In this document: positions 10,807-21,774 of the stretch, one piece after another
How positions within the stretch are numbered: position 1 is the stretch's first letter
How the letters are laid out: every line of letters starts with the position of its first letter
DNA from: Lichenostomus cassidix
Taxonomy: Eukaryota; Chordata; Aves; Passeriformes; Meliphagidae
Assembly (NCBI GenBank): GCA_008360975.2
Contig: CM039210.1
Span: 15,936,293-16,000,292, forward strand
Direction of reading: 5' to 3'
DNA length: 64,000 bases
Notes under the pieces: model-generated
What the model saw: the letters and a program-made list of their open reading frames with translations, nothing else
What the model was told of the DNA's origin: nothing
Database searches by the model: none
Program-made: the position numbers and the translations under genes

Positions 10807-11504
10807 TGTTACGAATGGAGACAGGAGCTTAGATGAATTTCTGCCTTTTGCCTAGGCCTTTGGTAGCAGGCAGTAGTTCTTACTGGGATGGCCAGCACCC
10901 CAAGACCCAGTCTCGTTCACAAGTTCTTTAATAATGGCCGATTAGGTCTAATATGACATAAATTATCATTTATAAGACACAGAAAATAACAGACATAAGA
11001 CTTAGGACAAAACTACATACTACACAGGAATAAAATAAAACTACAAGTAGCTAAAAGTGCAGCATGCGAAAAGGTACCTATTATTAATCGCTAGCAAGAA
11101 ATAATATAACTTAGGAACCAATGTGTAGCGTACCAACACAAATTTGGTGCTGAAATAAACCTCGGAATCCTTTCACTCAATCCCCAGGAAAGTAACCAGC
11201 AGAGGCTGCATCCAGACTCCAGGGAGAAACTTCTTGCACATTTCCAGAGTGTGTGTAGGAAACTTATGCCTCTGTGATATTTTGTGTGTCTTTTATAGTG
11301 TAAAAGTGTGTCTTTCAGTCATGTATTTATTCTTTTCATCTCTTTCCACATCTGCTCTCCATACCAAGATATGGATTCTGGGTTGGAGGCTCCAGACTCT
11401 CGGGCACCAAGAGATAACCCCTTGATGGGCTTTTGACCCAACCTGAGTTATCTATACACCAGCCATGGAGATAGAGAGAGACAAGGGGGGGACGTCCTGC
11501 CACA
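10807..11504 (-). mobile_element. Solo LTR, about 700-bp family, copy 2 (minus)
   Basis: It is flanked by GTTAG (10802-10806 and 11505-11509). On the minus strand it begins TGTGGCAGGACGTCC and ends GTAACA. It is the same family as 7930-8637. A further minus copy starts at 11570. Confidence 0.85.
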
Positions 11505-11569
11505 GTTAGCAAGGTGACAGAAATAAATTTACTCTTTTTTTTTAGCCATGGGTTTGTGGTTATCCCAGC

Positions 11570-12110
11570 TGTTATGGATTGAGTGGAAGCTTTAGATAAG
11601 CCCTGTCTTAGAGTCAGATTTTTGGCAGCAACTTTATTTAGATGACCTGCACCTAAATCACTCTGGCTTGCAAGTTCTTAAGAATGGCTGATTAGGTCTA
11701 TTATAAAATGAATAATTTCTTGAATAAACAGGAGGTAACAGACAAAAGGCCTTAAACAGAGTTACTTACTACACAATATAAAAAAAAAAAATTACTAGTA
11801 GATTATGTTAACAGTGCACGACATTAAGGTACCTATATTAAAGCTAGCAAAGAAATAGTATAGGTTAGGAGTCAATGTAACTTATCACCGAAATGACAAT
11901 AGTGTACACAGAGTCCTTTCACTCAACTCTCGAAGGAGTAACCACAAAGCAGGCATCCCAAACTTTAGGGAGAGACCCCCAAACACTTCCAGTGAATGCG
12001 CAGAAGATTTCTGCTTTGTGAAAGTTTGGTGCAGCTTTTATAGTTTGTAAAGTTAAGTGTCTGTCAGTCAGAAATTCCAGCTTATCTTTCCACATCTCAC
12101 TTCCACAGCA
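11570..12110 (-). mobile_element. Truncated LTR, about 700-bp family, copy 3 (minus)
   Basis: It begins TGTTATGGATTGAG and aligns with 10807-11504 through the GGCTGATTAGGTCTA, AAAGGTACCTA and CCTTTCACTCAA stretches. It loses similarity near 12110, where the gag remnant of provirus B begins, so the U3 end is missing and no duplication can be seen. Confidence 0.65.
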
Positions 12111-12164
12111 AGATGTTTGCTGTCAGCTGAAAGCATCAATTCCATGGTGCTGAAATAACTCACT

Positions 12165-13178
12165 ACAAGGCCGGAGCCGGAGATCACTCGCTCTCTGTCC
12201 CTGGGGGAGCTGCGGGACCTACGGAGAGAATTCACCCGGCAGGCAAATGAGTCCATCCTGACCTGGCTGATCTGCATCTGGGACGCTGCAGCTAATGACA
12301 CCATTCTGGATGGAAGTGAGGCCAGGCAACTGGGATCCCTGTACCAGGATGTGGTCATTGACCAGGGGATTGGGAGAACCCAGGAAACTCTCAGCCTCTG
12401 GCAGCAATTACTGACAAGTGTATGGGACAGATACCTCTGTAAAGAAGACCTCCAGATGCACCAAAGAAAATGGAACACAATAGAACAAGGTATCCGATGC
12501 CTGAGGGAATTGGCCGTGCTAGAGATCATTTTCTCGGAAAACGAGAGATTCCCTAAGAGCCCAGATAATGTCTAGTGCACTTCACAAACGTGGCTAAGAT
12601 TCGCGCAGCTCGGACCAGAGATATACTCTCGTTACCTGGCAACACAGAAATGGAGGGAAGGAGAGGACAAGGTGGGCGTGTTAGCCAACAAACTGAGAAT
12701 TTACAAGGACACCGTCAGTGCCCCACTACACACCCATGTCTCATCGGTGGAAACAAACCTGGCCGAGCAAGTCCGGAGCTTGATTGAAGAGGGCCACCAG
12801 AAACTAAGGAAAGAACTCAAAGAAGGAATTTTCCATGCCTCACCGAAACCAACCAGAGTCTCTGCCATCAGGAGCAGGCGTCCCCCAGCCAGGGAAAGAA
12901 GACAAACTCCGCGACGTGACCTCTGGTTTTTCCTACAGGAGCATGGGGAAGACATGAGAAAGTGGGACAGGAAACCCACCTCCTCCTTAGCAGCCCGGGT
13001 ATGCGAATTGAAAAGAGAAACATCCACTTCAGGAGGCTCATCTAGGTTCAACACTGCTCCAGTCTCTTGTGGACAGAACCCCAGACAGAATGGAAACGAT
13101 AATATGACTGATCCTTTTGAAGAGACCTCAGGAACACGTTTGCAGGAGGAGAGCATCGTGCACCAAAACCAGGATTAG
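12165..13178 (+). pseudogene. ERVL gag remnant of provirus B
   Basis: It covers the capsid-like half of gag. Translation shows the same landmarks as provirus F gag: a WLxxxWD stretch near 12264, IEQGIRxLRE near 12480, a charged helix near 12790-12830, RRPPARER near 12885 and LWFFLxxHGEDM near 12925. A stop at about 12573 and frame changes break it. The N-terminal membrane-like part is absent; the truncated LTR abuts instead. It ends at UAG 13176-13178, followed by AGG GGC CCT as in A and F. Confidence 0.7.
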
Positions 13179-14773
13179 AGGGGCCCTGCCTCTAGCCAGG
13201 TAGAGGAAAGGGATAACCGGATCTACTGGACTGTGTGGATCCAATGGCCTGGCACGTCTGACCCACAAAGATATACGGCTTTGGTTGATACCGGTGCTCA
13301 GTGCACTCTGATGCCATCCAGGTATGTGGGGACTGAATCCATTTCTATTTCTGGGGTGACAGGAGGATCCCAGCAGCTAACTGCACTGGAAGCTGAAGTG
13401 AGTTTAACTGGGAACGAGTGGCAGAAACACCCCATTGTGACTGGTCCAGAGGCCCCATGCATCCTCAGCATAGACTATCTCAGGAGTGGATATTTCAAAG
13501 ACCCAAAGGGATATCGCTGGGCTTTTGGGATAGCAGCTGTAGAGACACAAGACATAAGACAACTGAATACCCTGCCTGGTCTCTCAGACGACCCGTCTGC
13601 TGTAGGACTACTGAGAATTGATGAGCAACAGGTACCAATTGCTAAAGCAACAGTGCACCGCCGGCAATACCGCACTGACAGAGACTCTGTGGCCCCCATC
13701 CATAAGATGATTCGGGAACTGGAGAGCCAAGGGGTGGTCAGCAAGGCCCACTCACCCTTTAACAGCCCTATATGGCCGGTGCGTAAGTCCAGTGAAGAAT
13801 GGAGACTGACAGTGGATTACCGTGGCCTGAATGAAGTCACACCACCACTGAGTGCTGCTGTACTGGACATGCTAGAACTTCAGTACGAGCTGGAATCCAA
13901 GGCAGCAAAGTGGTATGCGACCATCAACATTGCAAATGCCTTTTTCTCCATTCCTCTGGCAGCAGAGTGCAGGCCTCAGTTTGCTTTTACCTGGAGGGGC
14001 ATGCAGTACACATGGAACTGACTGCCCCAGGGGTGGAAGCACAGTCCCACCATCTGCCATGGACTGATCCAGGCTGCATTGGAAAAGGGTGAGGCTCCAG
14101 AACATTTGCAGTGTATTGATGGCATCATTGTGGGGGGGGAACCAGCACGGAAGTATTTGATAAAGGAGAGAAAATCATCGTAATTCTCCTGGAAGCCGGT
14201 TTCGCCATCAAGAAGAGCAAAGTCAAGGGACCTGCCCGAAAGATCCAGTTCCTGGGAGTGAAGTGGCAAGACGGATGACGTCAGATTCCTTCTGAGGTCA
14301 TCAATAAGATCACCGCGATGTCTCCACCAACCAGCAAAAAGGAGACGCAAGCTTTCCTAGGCGCCATAGGCTTTTGGAGAATGCACATCCCTGAGTACAG
14401 CCAGATTGTGAGTCCTTTCTTCCTCATAACCCGCAAGAAGAACGATTTCCACTGGGGCCCTGAAGAGCAGCAAGCCTTCACCCAGATCAAACAGGGGATT
14501 GCTCATGCAGTAGCCCTTGGCCCAGTCAGAAGAGGACCAGAGCTAAAGAATGTGCTTTACTCTGCAGCTGGGAGCTATGGTCTGTCCTGGAGCCTTTGGC
14601 AGAAGGTGCCTGGTGAGACCCGAGGCCGACCACTGGGATTCTGGAGTCGAAGTTACAGAGGGTCCAAAGCCAACTACACTCCCACCGAGAAGGAAATCCT
14701 GGCAGCCTATGAAGGTGTCCAAGCCGCCTCAGAGGTGATCAGCACAGAAGCACAACTTCTCAAGGCACACTGA

Positions 14774-15034
14774 TGTGGCTAGCACAGGTCTTTCTCGTGA
14801 GAACATTCCGCTGTGTTTTATAAACAAAGATAACGTTTGGATGTTTTTTAAACAGTGTCTCGAGATTTGGACAGTTCAGGCCTGGCCAATCAGGCCTAGG
14901 GGGAGGTTTCTGGCTGACCAATCTGGGCGACCTCTGAAAAGTCTATATATATTGAAATCAAAATAATAAACTTCCTCTTTCTTGCCACACTGAGAACTTG
15001 GGTCCTTTTCTCTGCTAGCGGCTCAACAGCGACA
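14774..15034 (+). mobile_element. Solo LTR, about 270-bp family, copy 2
   Basis: It begins TGTGGCTAGCACAGG and ends CAGCGACA. It is flanked by CACTGA (14768-14773) and CACCGA (15035-15040), a 6-bp duplication with one change. A TATA-like CTATATATA lies near 14943 and AATAAA near 14964. It is inserted at the end of the RT connection region of provirus B. Confidence 0.85.
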
Positions 15035-16261
15035 CACCGACTACCGGTGCTGGGGTGGATGTTCAAGGGAAAGGTTCCCTCTACTCACCATGCCACTGAT
15101 GCCATGTGGAGCAAATGGATTGCCCTCATCACACAGCGCACCCGTACTGGAAACCCGAATCGCCCTGAGATTCTGGAAATTATAACAAACTGGCCTGAAG
15201 GTGAGACTTTTAAATTATCTTCAGAAAAAGCAGAGGAGCAAGTAACACGTGCCGAGGAAGCAACCCCGTATAACGAGATGCCGGAGAGTGAAAGATGTTA
15301 TGCCCTCTTCACCGATGGGTCCTGCCGAATTGTAGGTGCAGATCAAAAATGGAAAGCTGCAGTGTGGAGCCCCACACAATGAGTTGCACAGGCTACCAAG
15401 GGACAAGGTGGATCAAGTCAGGTTGCGGCGCTTAAAGCTGTCCAGCTGGCTTTGGATATTGCCGAACGAGAGAAATGGCCAAGGCTCTATCTCTACACCG
15501 ACTCCTGGATGGTAGCCAATGCGCTGTGGGGATGGTTAGATTGCTGGAGAAAGGCCAAGTGGCAGCGCAGAGGAAAACCCATCTGGGCCGCTGAGATTTG
15601 GCAGGACATTGCCGCCCGGGCAGAAAAGCTGACCGTGAAAGTTCGACACATGGATGCACATGTGCCTAAGAGTTGGGCTAATGAAGAGCATCGTAACAAT
15701 GAGCAAGTGGACCGAGCTGCCAAGGTGAAAGTGTCACAGGTGGATCTGGACTGGCAGCACAAAGGAGAATTATTTCTAGCTCGTTGGGCCCATGATGCCT
15801 CTGGTCATCAAGGGAGAGATGCAACGTACAGATGGGCTCGTGACCGAGGGGTGGACTTGACCATGGACAGCATCTCACAGGTCATCCACAGCTTCAAGAC
15901 CTGCGCTGCAAGCAAACAGGCCAAGCAGGTGAAGCATCTGTGGTACCATGCACGATGGACAAAGTATAGGTATGGGGAAGCATGGCAAGTTGACTACATC
16001 ACCCTTCCCCAAACCCACCAAGGAAAGCGCTAGTGTTGACCATGGTGGAAGCAACCACGGGATGGTTCAAGACCTACCCTGCGCCTCATGCTACTGCCTG
16101 GAACACCATATTGGGTCTTGAAAAGCAAGTCCTGTGGAGACATGGTACCCCTGAGAGAATCGAGTCTGACAATGGAACCCATTTCAAGAATGGCCTTATA
16201 AGCACCTGGGCTAGAGAACATGGAATTGAATGGATAAACCATATCCCCTATCATGCACCAG

Positions 16262-16531
16262 TGTGGCTAGCACAGACCTTTCCCGTGAGAATTCTTTCTC
16301 TCCTCTTCCTGTGTTTTAGAAACAAAGATAAATTTGGATGTTTGTTGAAACAATTTCTCAAAATATGGACAGTTCAGGCCTGGCCAATCAGGCCTAGGGG
16401 GAGGCTTCGAACTGACCAATCTGGGTGACCTTTAAAAGTCTATATAAGTTGGAATTAAATAATAAAGCTTCTTCTTGATGCCACACTTTGAACCTGGATC
16501 TTCTTTCTCTGCTAGTGGCTCAACAGCGACA
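16262..16531 (+). mobile_element. Solo LTR, about 270-bp family, copy 3
   Basis: It begins TGTGGCTAGCACAGA and ends CAGCGACA. It is flanked by an exact CACCAG (16256-16261 and 16532-16537). A TATA-like CTATATAAG lies near 16440 and AATAAA near 16460. It splits the integrase of provirus B between the second Asp and the Glu of the catalytic triad. Confidence 0.88.
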
Positions 16532-16959
16532 CACCAGCTGCCGGGAAAGTTGAACGGTGCAACGGACTACTTAAGACAACTTTGAAGGCACTTGGCGGGG
16601 GGACCTTCAAAAATTGGGAATTGAACTTAGCAAAGGCCACCTGGATGGTCAACACGAGAGGCTCCATCAATCGAGCCGGTCCTGCCCAGTCCGAACCTTT
16701 GCACACAGTGGACGGAGATAAAGTCCCTGTGGTACACATGAGAGGTATTTTAGGAAAGACTGTTTGGATTAGTCCCACCTCAGGCAAAAGCAAACCCATC
16801 CGTGGGGTTGTTTTTGCCCAAGGACCTGGTTATACTTGGTGGGTGATGCAGGCAGATGGGGAAACCCGTTGTGTACCACAAGGAGACCTAATCTTAAGTG
16901 AGAACTGTGTGTAAAAATTAGGCAATGATGTAGATGGTAATAGAATAAGGGGTGGATAA

Positions 16960-17890
16960 TGTCCTAGGTTACAATATAGATGTATTTAAGTATTCTATTA
17001 CCACCAGCTGTGGGCCGTTAGCTGTTATCACCTGCTAATGTGATGCCTTAAATCACTGGTAAAAATTTTGAGACGCAGACACACAGTATAGGAAAAGGGT
17101 ATTACCTTGGTTTAATAGGATCTCAGATGCACACCGACGACCAAGCTCCCGACGATATCTCTGTATATTATTTTATGGACAGCCTAGATTAGCATACCTA
17201 TCTAAAAGTCTCCAATAAGAAGTCTAACAAATGAAGTAATTGCCTCCTAATTAAAATTACTTCTCCCCAAAAAGGTTACAACTTAGTTTACAAAAACATG
17301 TCTTAGTGATGGGGCTCTGTTTAAGGTTGGTGCCTCATGCTCTTGAGATTGTGGTGTTTGTTTCGTCTTCTCCAAAGAATTCTGAGCAGGGGAAGGGTGC
17401 TAGGGTGATAAACATGTAGGGTTAAGATACAGGGAGTAAAAAGTACAGGAATGGGGAAGAGTAAAAGGATATATATAAAGAGAGTATAAAAGTAAAATAA
17501 AAAGGACAAAAACCCATCAGGCATCAATGGCCCATCCCTGATAACAGACAATGGGCCATCAAGGACCCACCACATGACTCATGGTCTTATCTCACCCTAT
17601 TGTGAGATGCTCTGCCCAGGAGGGAGGAACCAGGTGTTCCCACCTGGATATAACCTGGCCTTGGAACTGCCTAGGTAGCCCTGTCTACTGGGTTCCCAGA
17701 GGACAAGAGCTACCACTGGACCTTCAGCCAGAGACCAGACCTTCCACAGGATCACCACTTCGACTGAACTACTTCATTTGGACTGCTACCACCACCCAAC
17801 CCGGGTGTCAGGTTGTATCTGACTTTTTCAGTGCTTTTCCTTGTATTATTTCACTTATTTTTAATTGTTCCTGTTAATTTTAGTCCTGAC
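16960..17890 (+). mobile_element. Probable 3' LTR region of provirus B, composite
   Basis: A purine-rich stretch (AATAAGGGGTGGATA) precedes TGTCCTAGGTTACA, placed as the 3' LTR starts of A and F are. The following 900 bases have no coding potential. They are rich in pyrimidines after 17700 and may hold a further insertion around 17060-17330. No end with CA plus duplication could be fixed, so the extent is provisional. Confidence 0.4.
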
Positions 17891-18089
17891 TTGTGATCTC
17901 CCACTGGTTTGTTTTCAAACCAATACATGGATTTAGATTTCATTTATGTCGCACAATAAAGCATCGCAGATGTCCTTTGGGGAGTTCTGATTTACTAATG
18001 ATATCTATTTCTGGTACCACTGTCCCAATAGTGCATATTCCTTGCCATTTAGGTGGCAGAGCTTTTCTAGCTAAATTTCCACATAGCCA

Positions 18090-18572
18090 TTAGTACCCCA
18101 TGTTATCTGGAATAGGCCACCATTGTGTATTTAGGATACTTTTATTTGTTACATCTAAATATGAATTACATTTGGGGTAGTTTCCTACCATTATTCTTGA
18201 CATACAATTAGGTGACTTTGTTCGTTGTAGAGGGGTTGCCTCTGATTTTTCTGGACATCTCTGAACACAAGAGGCATTCACAGCTGTTAATTTTACCGAT
18301 AAGATTTGTTTATCTATGGTGTTGCGTGTTACCTTTTCTTTAAAAAGGTGCATTACATCAGTTGGAGGAAAACTATTTGAGAATGTGTTTGGGATGGGAA
18401 GTCTCATTAGTTGAATACTTTCATCTGAATGGGTGGGAAACTGAGAGCAAATCCAGCAGTTGCTGCTGTTTGTTATCAGTGTTACGGCTTGCATGAGTTT
18501 TAGGTGTGAGTTTCTCTTACAGGGGTCAGGTAATATTTGTTCAATGTGTGTCATGTTAGAGGAAAAATACAT
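18090..18572 (-). pseudogene. Gamma-like env surface-subunit fragment
   Basis: This is a 160-residue minus-strand open frame with several Asn-X-Ser/Thr sites, spaced cysteines and a CWIC motif. A CXXC of that kind is characteristic of gammaretrovirus-type surface subunits, where it forms the labile disulfide to TM. It lies just downstream (minus sense) of the integrase remnant at 18800-19233, in normal pol-env order. Signal peptide and TM are not visible. It is a fragment of one ERV, probably of the family of remnant E. Confidence 0.55.
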
Positions 18573-18799
18573 ATCATTACCTTCCTCTGTTCCTCACTTA
18601 CCCATCTGGGATTTGAGCCTTGGTTTGTCAGTCTCAAGGCCTTGCTGGGATGGTTGACTATTCCAGACAAAATTAGCCAGACAAAATTATTCTGAAAATA
18701 TAAAAGAAACCGTTTAGCATTTCCCATCTTAGCACCTCTGATTTCGTTGCAGCTTTATCTGCAATGGATTTGCTGTTTGTCGTACTGTCCAGAGTGTTT

Positions 18800-19233
18800 C
18801 TTCTGGGTCTGGGGCTGGTTTGATTCACGAGTAATGGATCCAGGAGTCTCTACCAGTTGTTTTTACTGCTGTATGAGTAGTCAATAGAACTTGATAGGGT
18901 CCTTTCCACTTGGGCTGAAGGGGTTCTTCACTCCACGACCGGACGTAAACCCAATCTCCTGGCTGATGAGGGTGCACTTGAATATCCAATGGAACTGGTG
19001 AGGCTAAAACGACAAACTTATGCAGCGATGAAAGTGTTTTTCCCAAGGAAATTACATAATCTTTCAAACGATGACCACCCATTACATGGTTTTCCCCAGG
19101 AACAATCACGGTTTGGTAAGGTCTTCCATACAGGATTTCAAATGGGCTTACCTTTTCTTTGGAACTTGGCTGAATTCTGATTCTAAGTGAAGCCAAAGGC
19201 AGAGCCTGTGGCCACTTAAGTGAGGTTTCCTTG
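18800..19233 (-). pseudogene. Gamma-like pol remnant: integrase C-terminus
   Basis: The minus frame shows the integrase C-terminal region ([32 protein letters not shown]) and the tail WIHYS. It is nearly identical to 28080-28515. The upstream pol is missing because the LTR of ERV C begins at 19234. Confidence 0.75.
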
Positions 19234-19717
19234 TTGCAAAACCATGAATAAAGACTTTAGTAGTAGTCATGCTAAGGCTTGGAGGGATCAGTAGGCCTGA
19301 GTGTAAACAGTGTTGTGTAGCGAAGTTGTCAGTAGCGATCAAAAGGATCAATAGAGCATACTGAGGAGGGTAGAAAGACTTGTCTAAGGAATGTAGCTAT
19401 AGAACAGTTTGTTTATTTAAGTAATCTGCTAAGTGAAGTGTGTGACTTATCTAATAGGGTGTAGTAGATTAATGATGATAAAGAATGTTCAGTTAACGAA
19501 AACCAAAGTCACAATGTAATCATAAATCAGGTAGATGTGTCTAGAAATCAAATTCGTTGAGATGAAGCAATTTGGAAAGAAAACATATATATACTCAGTG
19601 ATTTTGTAAAAGGTGGGGGCTCTGACTTTGGACATTAGTCCTCAGGTCCCCAGGGCCCTCAATAAAGCACCACATAAAATAACTTCGGTTGTTTTGTGTT
19701 CCTCGGTTCGGGCAACA
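19234..19717 (+). mobile_element. 5' LTR of ERV C
   Basis: It ends GGCAACA six bases before the primer site, with AATAAA at 19661-19666. The start at TGTTGCAAAACC (19234) is where the minus pol remnant breaks off. No second copy of this LTR is in the window, so the 3' end of the provirus is lost and age cannot be judged from LTR divergence. Confidence 0.6.
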
Positions 19718-19723
19718 GTTTTC

Positions 19724-19741
19724 TGGCGACCGCGGCAGGAC
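19724..19741 (+). other. Primer binding site of ERV C (tRNA-Arg-like)
   Basis: TGGCGACC is followed by a weaker match to the complement of tRNA-Arg (UCG/CCG type). The opening TGG and the distance from the LTR are right; the tRNA assignment is tentative. Confidence 0.5.
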
Positions 19742-20137
19742 TCCGAAGGTGGCTGGGGCGGTTCACGTCCTGATCTACTCCACGCCGGCACCGGGTGATT
19801 CTCGGGGAGTCATCGGTTCGTGCCCGACCCCCATGCCTGTTGGACAACTGCAGGAGGTAAGCCCGTAAGGTGCTTTATTAGTTTAATACTGGGTACCTGC
19901 CCATAAGACGAGGCGGCGAACCTCGCAGGGTTGGGTTATAGACGTCTTGGGGAATGCCTAGGCGCCGACCATAAGACGAAGCGAAAGCTACGCTGGTTCG
20001 GCACTTGCCCCTCGCGGCGACGAGAAGTGGCAAGTTGGTTGGTTTGGTTGCTGTCCTCTTTCTATACTTGGTGCTGTTGATATCTGTATTCTCTGCATGT
20101 TACCTGTTATTCTCTGCATGTTACTTTCTGCTTTGCT
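19742..20137 (+). other. ERV C leader with possible splice donor
   Basis: The untranslated leader holds a donor-like CAGGAG/GTAAGC at 19851-19862, suitable for splicing to env. Two similar blocks, CATAAGACGAGGCGG near 19902 and CATAAGACGAAGCGA near 19970, each with nearby self-complementary bases, could form hairpins of a packaging region. The role is inferred from position only. Confidence 0.45.
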
Positions 20138-21664
20138 ATGATGCCTTTTAAAACCTTTAAAGCATTGGTACAAGCTAATGGTAAAGTACCGGGGAACACC
20201 CCATTAGGATGCTTGCTGGGAAGATGGAAAAGTGCTGGGTTTTACCAAGACTTAAGCAAAGGAAAAATGATAGATTTTTGTAATCATGTGTGGCCTCTCT
20301 ATGCTTCTGAGGGTGGACCGGAGTGGCCTGTCAATGGTACTGTTGATGAGAACATAATTAATCCATTGATGTATTATCTAAGGGATAATGAGAAATGGGA
20401 TGAGGTACCTTATTTGGATTTGTTCCGTTATTTGGGGTCTAAAACAGAATGGCAAAAGGAGTGTGGTATGCTATTGTTGCAAGCGGGGAACGATGGAAAT
20501 GAACGTATTGGGTGCAAATCGCGTGAAACCTGTGTGAAATGTGCAGTACAGTTCTCTGGTCAAGGTGAGGATTTATCTCTAATGGTTGCCCCCTCTCGCC
20601 CTGTTCCCTCTGCTCCGCCGTACAGAAGTGGGGAAGGAGATATAGATGATACTGATACTGATGAGGATGAGGATGATGAGGAAAATAAAAAAGAATACCC
20701 GGAAGGACCTGGAGTAAATCATACCTCAGTCACCCTCCATCCCCAGACTCCTTCCCCAAGCCCCTCCCGAAGCATACAAAGAACCCCCATAGCGGCACGG
20801 ACTAGACAGGGAAGGCGGAATCAAGAGGAACCCCGAATGATAGCCCCCTTAAGGGAAGCTGTGGGCCCCCGTGGTGAGAAAGTTATTATTAAAGTACCTT
20901 TTTCTCCAGGAGATTTGGTGATTTGGAAACAATCAGCTGGGAGTTATCGGGAGGATCCTGAGCGGGTGGCCCGCGTGGTGAAGATGATAATTAAAACTCA
21001 GAATCCAGATTGGAATGATTTACAAGTATTATTAGATACATTAATGGATTCTACAGAAAAAGAGATGGTTTTACGGGCAACCAGAGAACGGGCTAGGGAA
21101 CAGCTCTGGTTACGATTGATGATAGGGGAAACGATAGATCAGATGGTCCCCGGGGATGATCTGGGGTGGGATCCGAATGAGTTAGAAGGCTTACAGAGGT
21201 TAAAAAGGTACCAGGAATTGTTGATTGAAGGCGTCTGGACTGGGATGCCCAAAACCTTAAATTGGTCTAAACTGTACTCAATAAGACAAGAAAAGAATGA
21301 ATCCCCTTCAGCATTTTTAGAGAGACTTAAAGAGGCAGCACGGCGTTTCACTAGTTTGGATGTGGAGAGGGAAGAAGGTCAGTTACAATTGGCATTGTTG
21401 TTTATGGGTCAGTCACAAGAGGATATTAGGAAAAAGTTGCAGAAATTAGAAGGGGAAGACACACGGCGCGTAGATAAGTTGTTGGAGGTAGCTTGGAAAG
21501 TTTATAATAATAGAGAAAAGGAAACGGCTAAACGACAACAGGCCGGAATTCTTGCGGTAATTCAGCAGTCTGCGTTTCGGGGGGGTTACGGGGCCGGGGA
21601 AGGGGAGGAAGGGGAATTGGACGGGGAAGGGGAGGATTCGCTCGGGGGAGAGGAGGATTTTTAG
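20138..21664 (+). CDS. gag: Gag of ERV C (matrix to capsid)
   Basis: An open frame of 508 residues. The protein starts Met-Met-Pro, so it lacks the Gly2 used for myristoylation by many gag proteins. A PSAPPY late-domain-like motif sits at 157-162, followed by a strongly acidic stretch (168-183) and a proline/serine-rich linker. The capsid-like region includes a major-homology-type element at about 381-400 (ESPSAFLERLKEA). The frame ends in an acidic glycine-rich tail at 21662-21664. This tail is probably out of frame: a run of seven G at 21579-21585 marks where the -1 frame becomes basic (RGRGG type) and leads to the zinc knuckle. Gag forms the particle shell. Whether it is expressed is unknown. 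Confidence 0.8.
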   Translation: MMPFKTFKALVQANGKVPGNTPLGCLLGRWKSAGFYQDLSKGKMIDFCNHVWPLYASEGGPEWPVNGTVDENIINPLMYYLRDNEKWDEVPYLDLFRYLGSKTEWQKECGMLLLQAGNDGNERIGCKSRETCVKCAVQFSGQGEDLSLMVAPSRPVPSAPPYRSGEGDIDDTDTDEDEDDEENKKEYPEGPGVNHTSVTLHPQTPSPSPSRSIQRTPIAARTRQGRRNQEEPRMIAPLREAVGPRGEKVIIKVPFSPGDLVIWKQSAGSYREDPERVARVVKMIIKTQNPDWNDLQVLLDTLMDSTEKEMVLRATRERAREQLWLRLMIGETIDQMVPGDDLGWDPNELEGLQRLKRYQELLIEGVWTGMPKTLNWSKLYSIRQEKNESPSAFLERLKEAARRFTSLDVEREEGQLQLALLFMGQSQEDIRKKLQKLEGEDTRRVDKLLEVAWKVYNNREKETAKRQQAGILAVIQQSAFRGGYGAGEGEEGELDGEGEDSLGGEEDF

Positions 21665-21774
21665 TCGCAGGGATGAGCCAGGGTGGACAGGAACAGTTGG
21701 GTCCTAATCAGTGTGCATTTTGTCGTCAATTCGGACACTGGTAGAATGAGTGTCCTGTAAGAAACGGGATTGGG
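21586..21774 (+). pseudogene. Nucleocapsid part of ERV C gag, with in-frame amber
   Basis: In the pol frame this stretch encodes an Arg/Gly-rich segment and one CCHC zinc knuckle starting CAFCRQFGHW. The knuckle is interrupted by TAG at 21742-21744, after which NEC supplies the last cysteine. It continues without another stop into protease. The gag frame upstream is different, joined at the G run 21579-21585. The knuckle binds genomic RNA in the family. Confidence 0.7.

Larger units (their letters stand above)
13179..16914 (+). pseudogene. ERVL pro-pol remnant of provirus B
   Basis: Pol continues in the gag frame after the UAG. The protease DTGA is near 13290. RT opens to TGA 14019-14021, the same codon and the same preceding change (Thr to Asn, by comparison with F) as in provirus A. 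The catalytic box reads CIDG instead of YIDD (about 14113), followed by a frame change at a G run near 14138. RNase H (LFTDGSC near 15305; YTDSWM near 15495) and integrase (HDASGH near 15790; ESDNGTHF near 16165; GKVERCNG near 16543) are recognisable. LTRs interrupt at 14774-15034 and 16262-16531. It cannot make an active enzyme. Confidence 0.8.
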
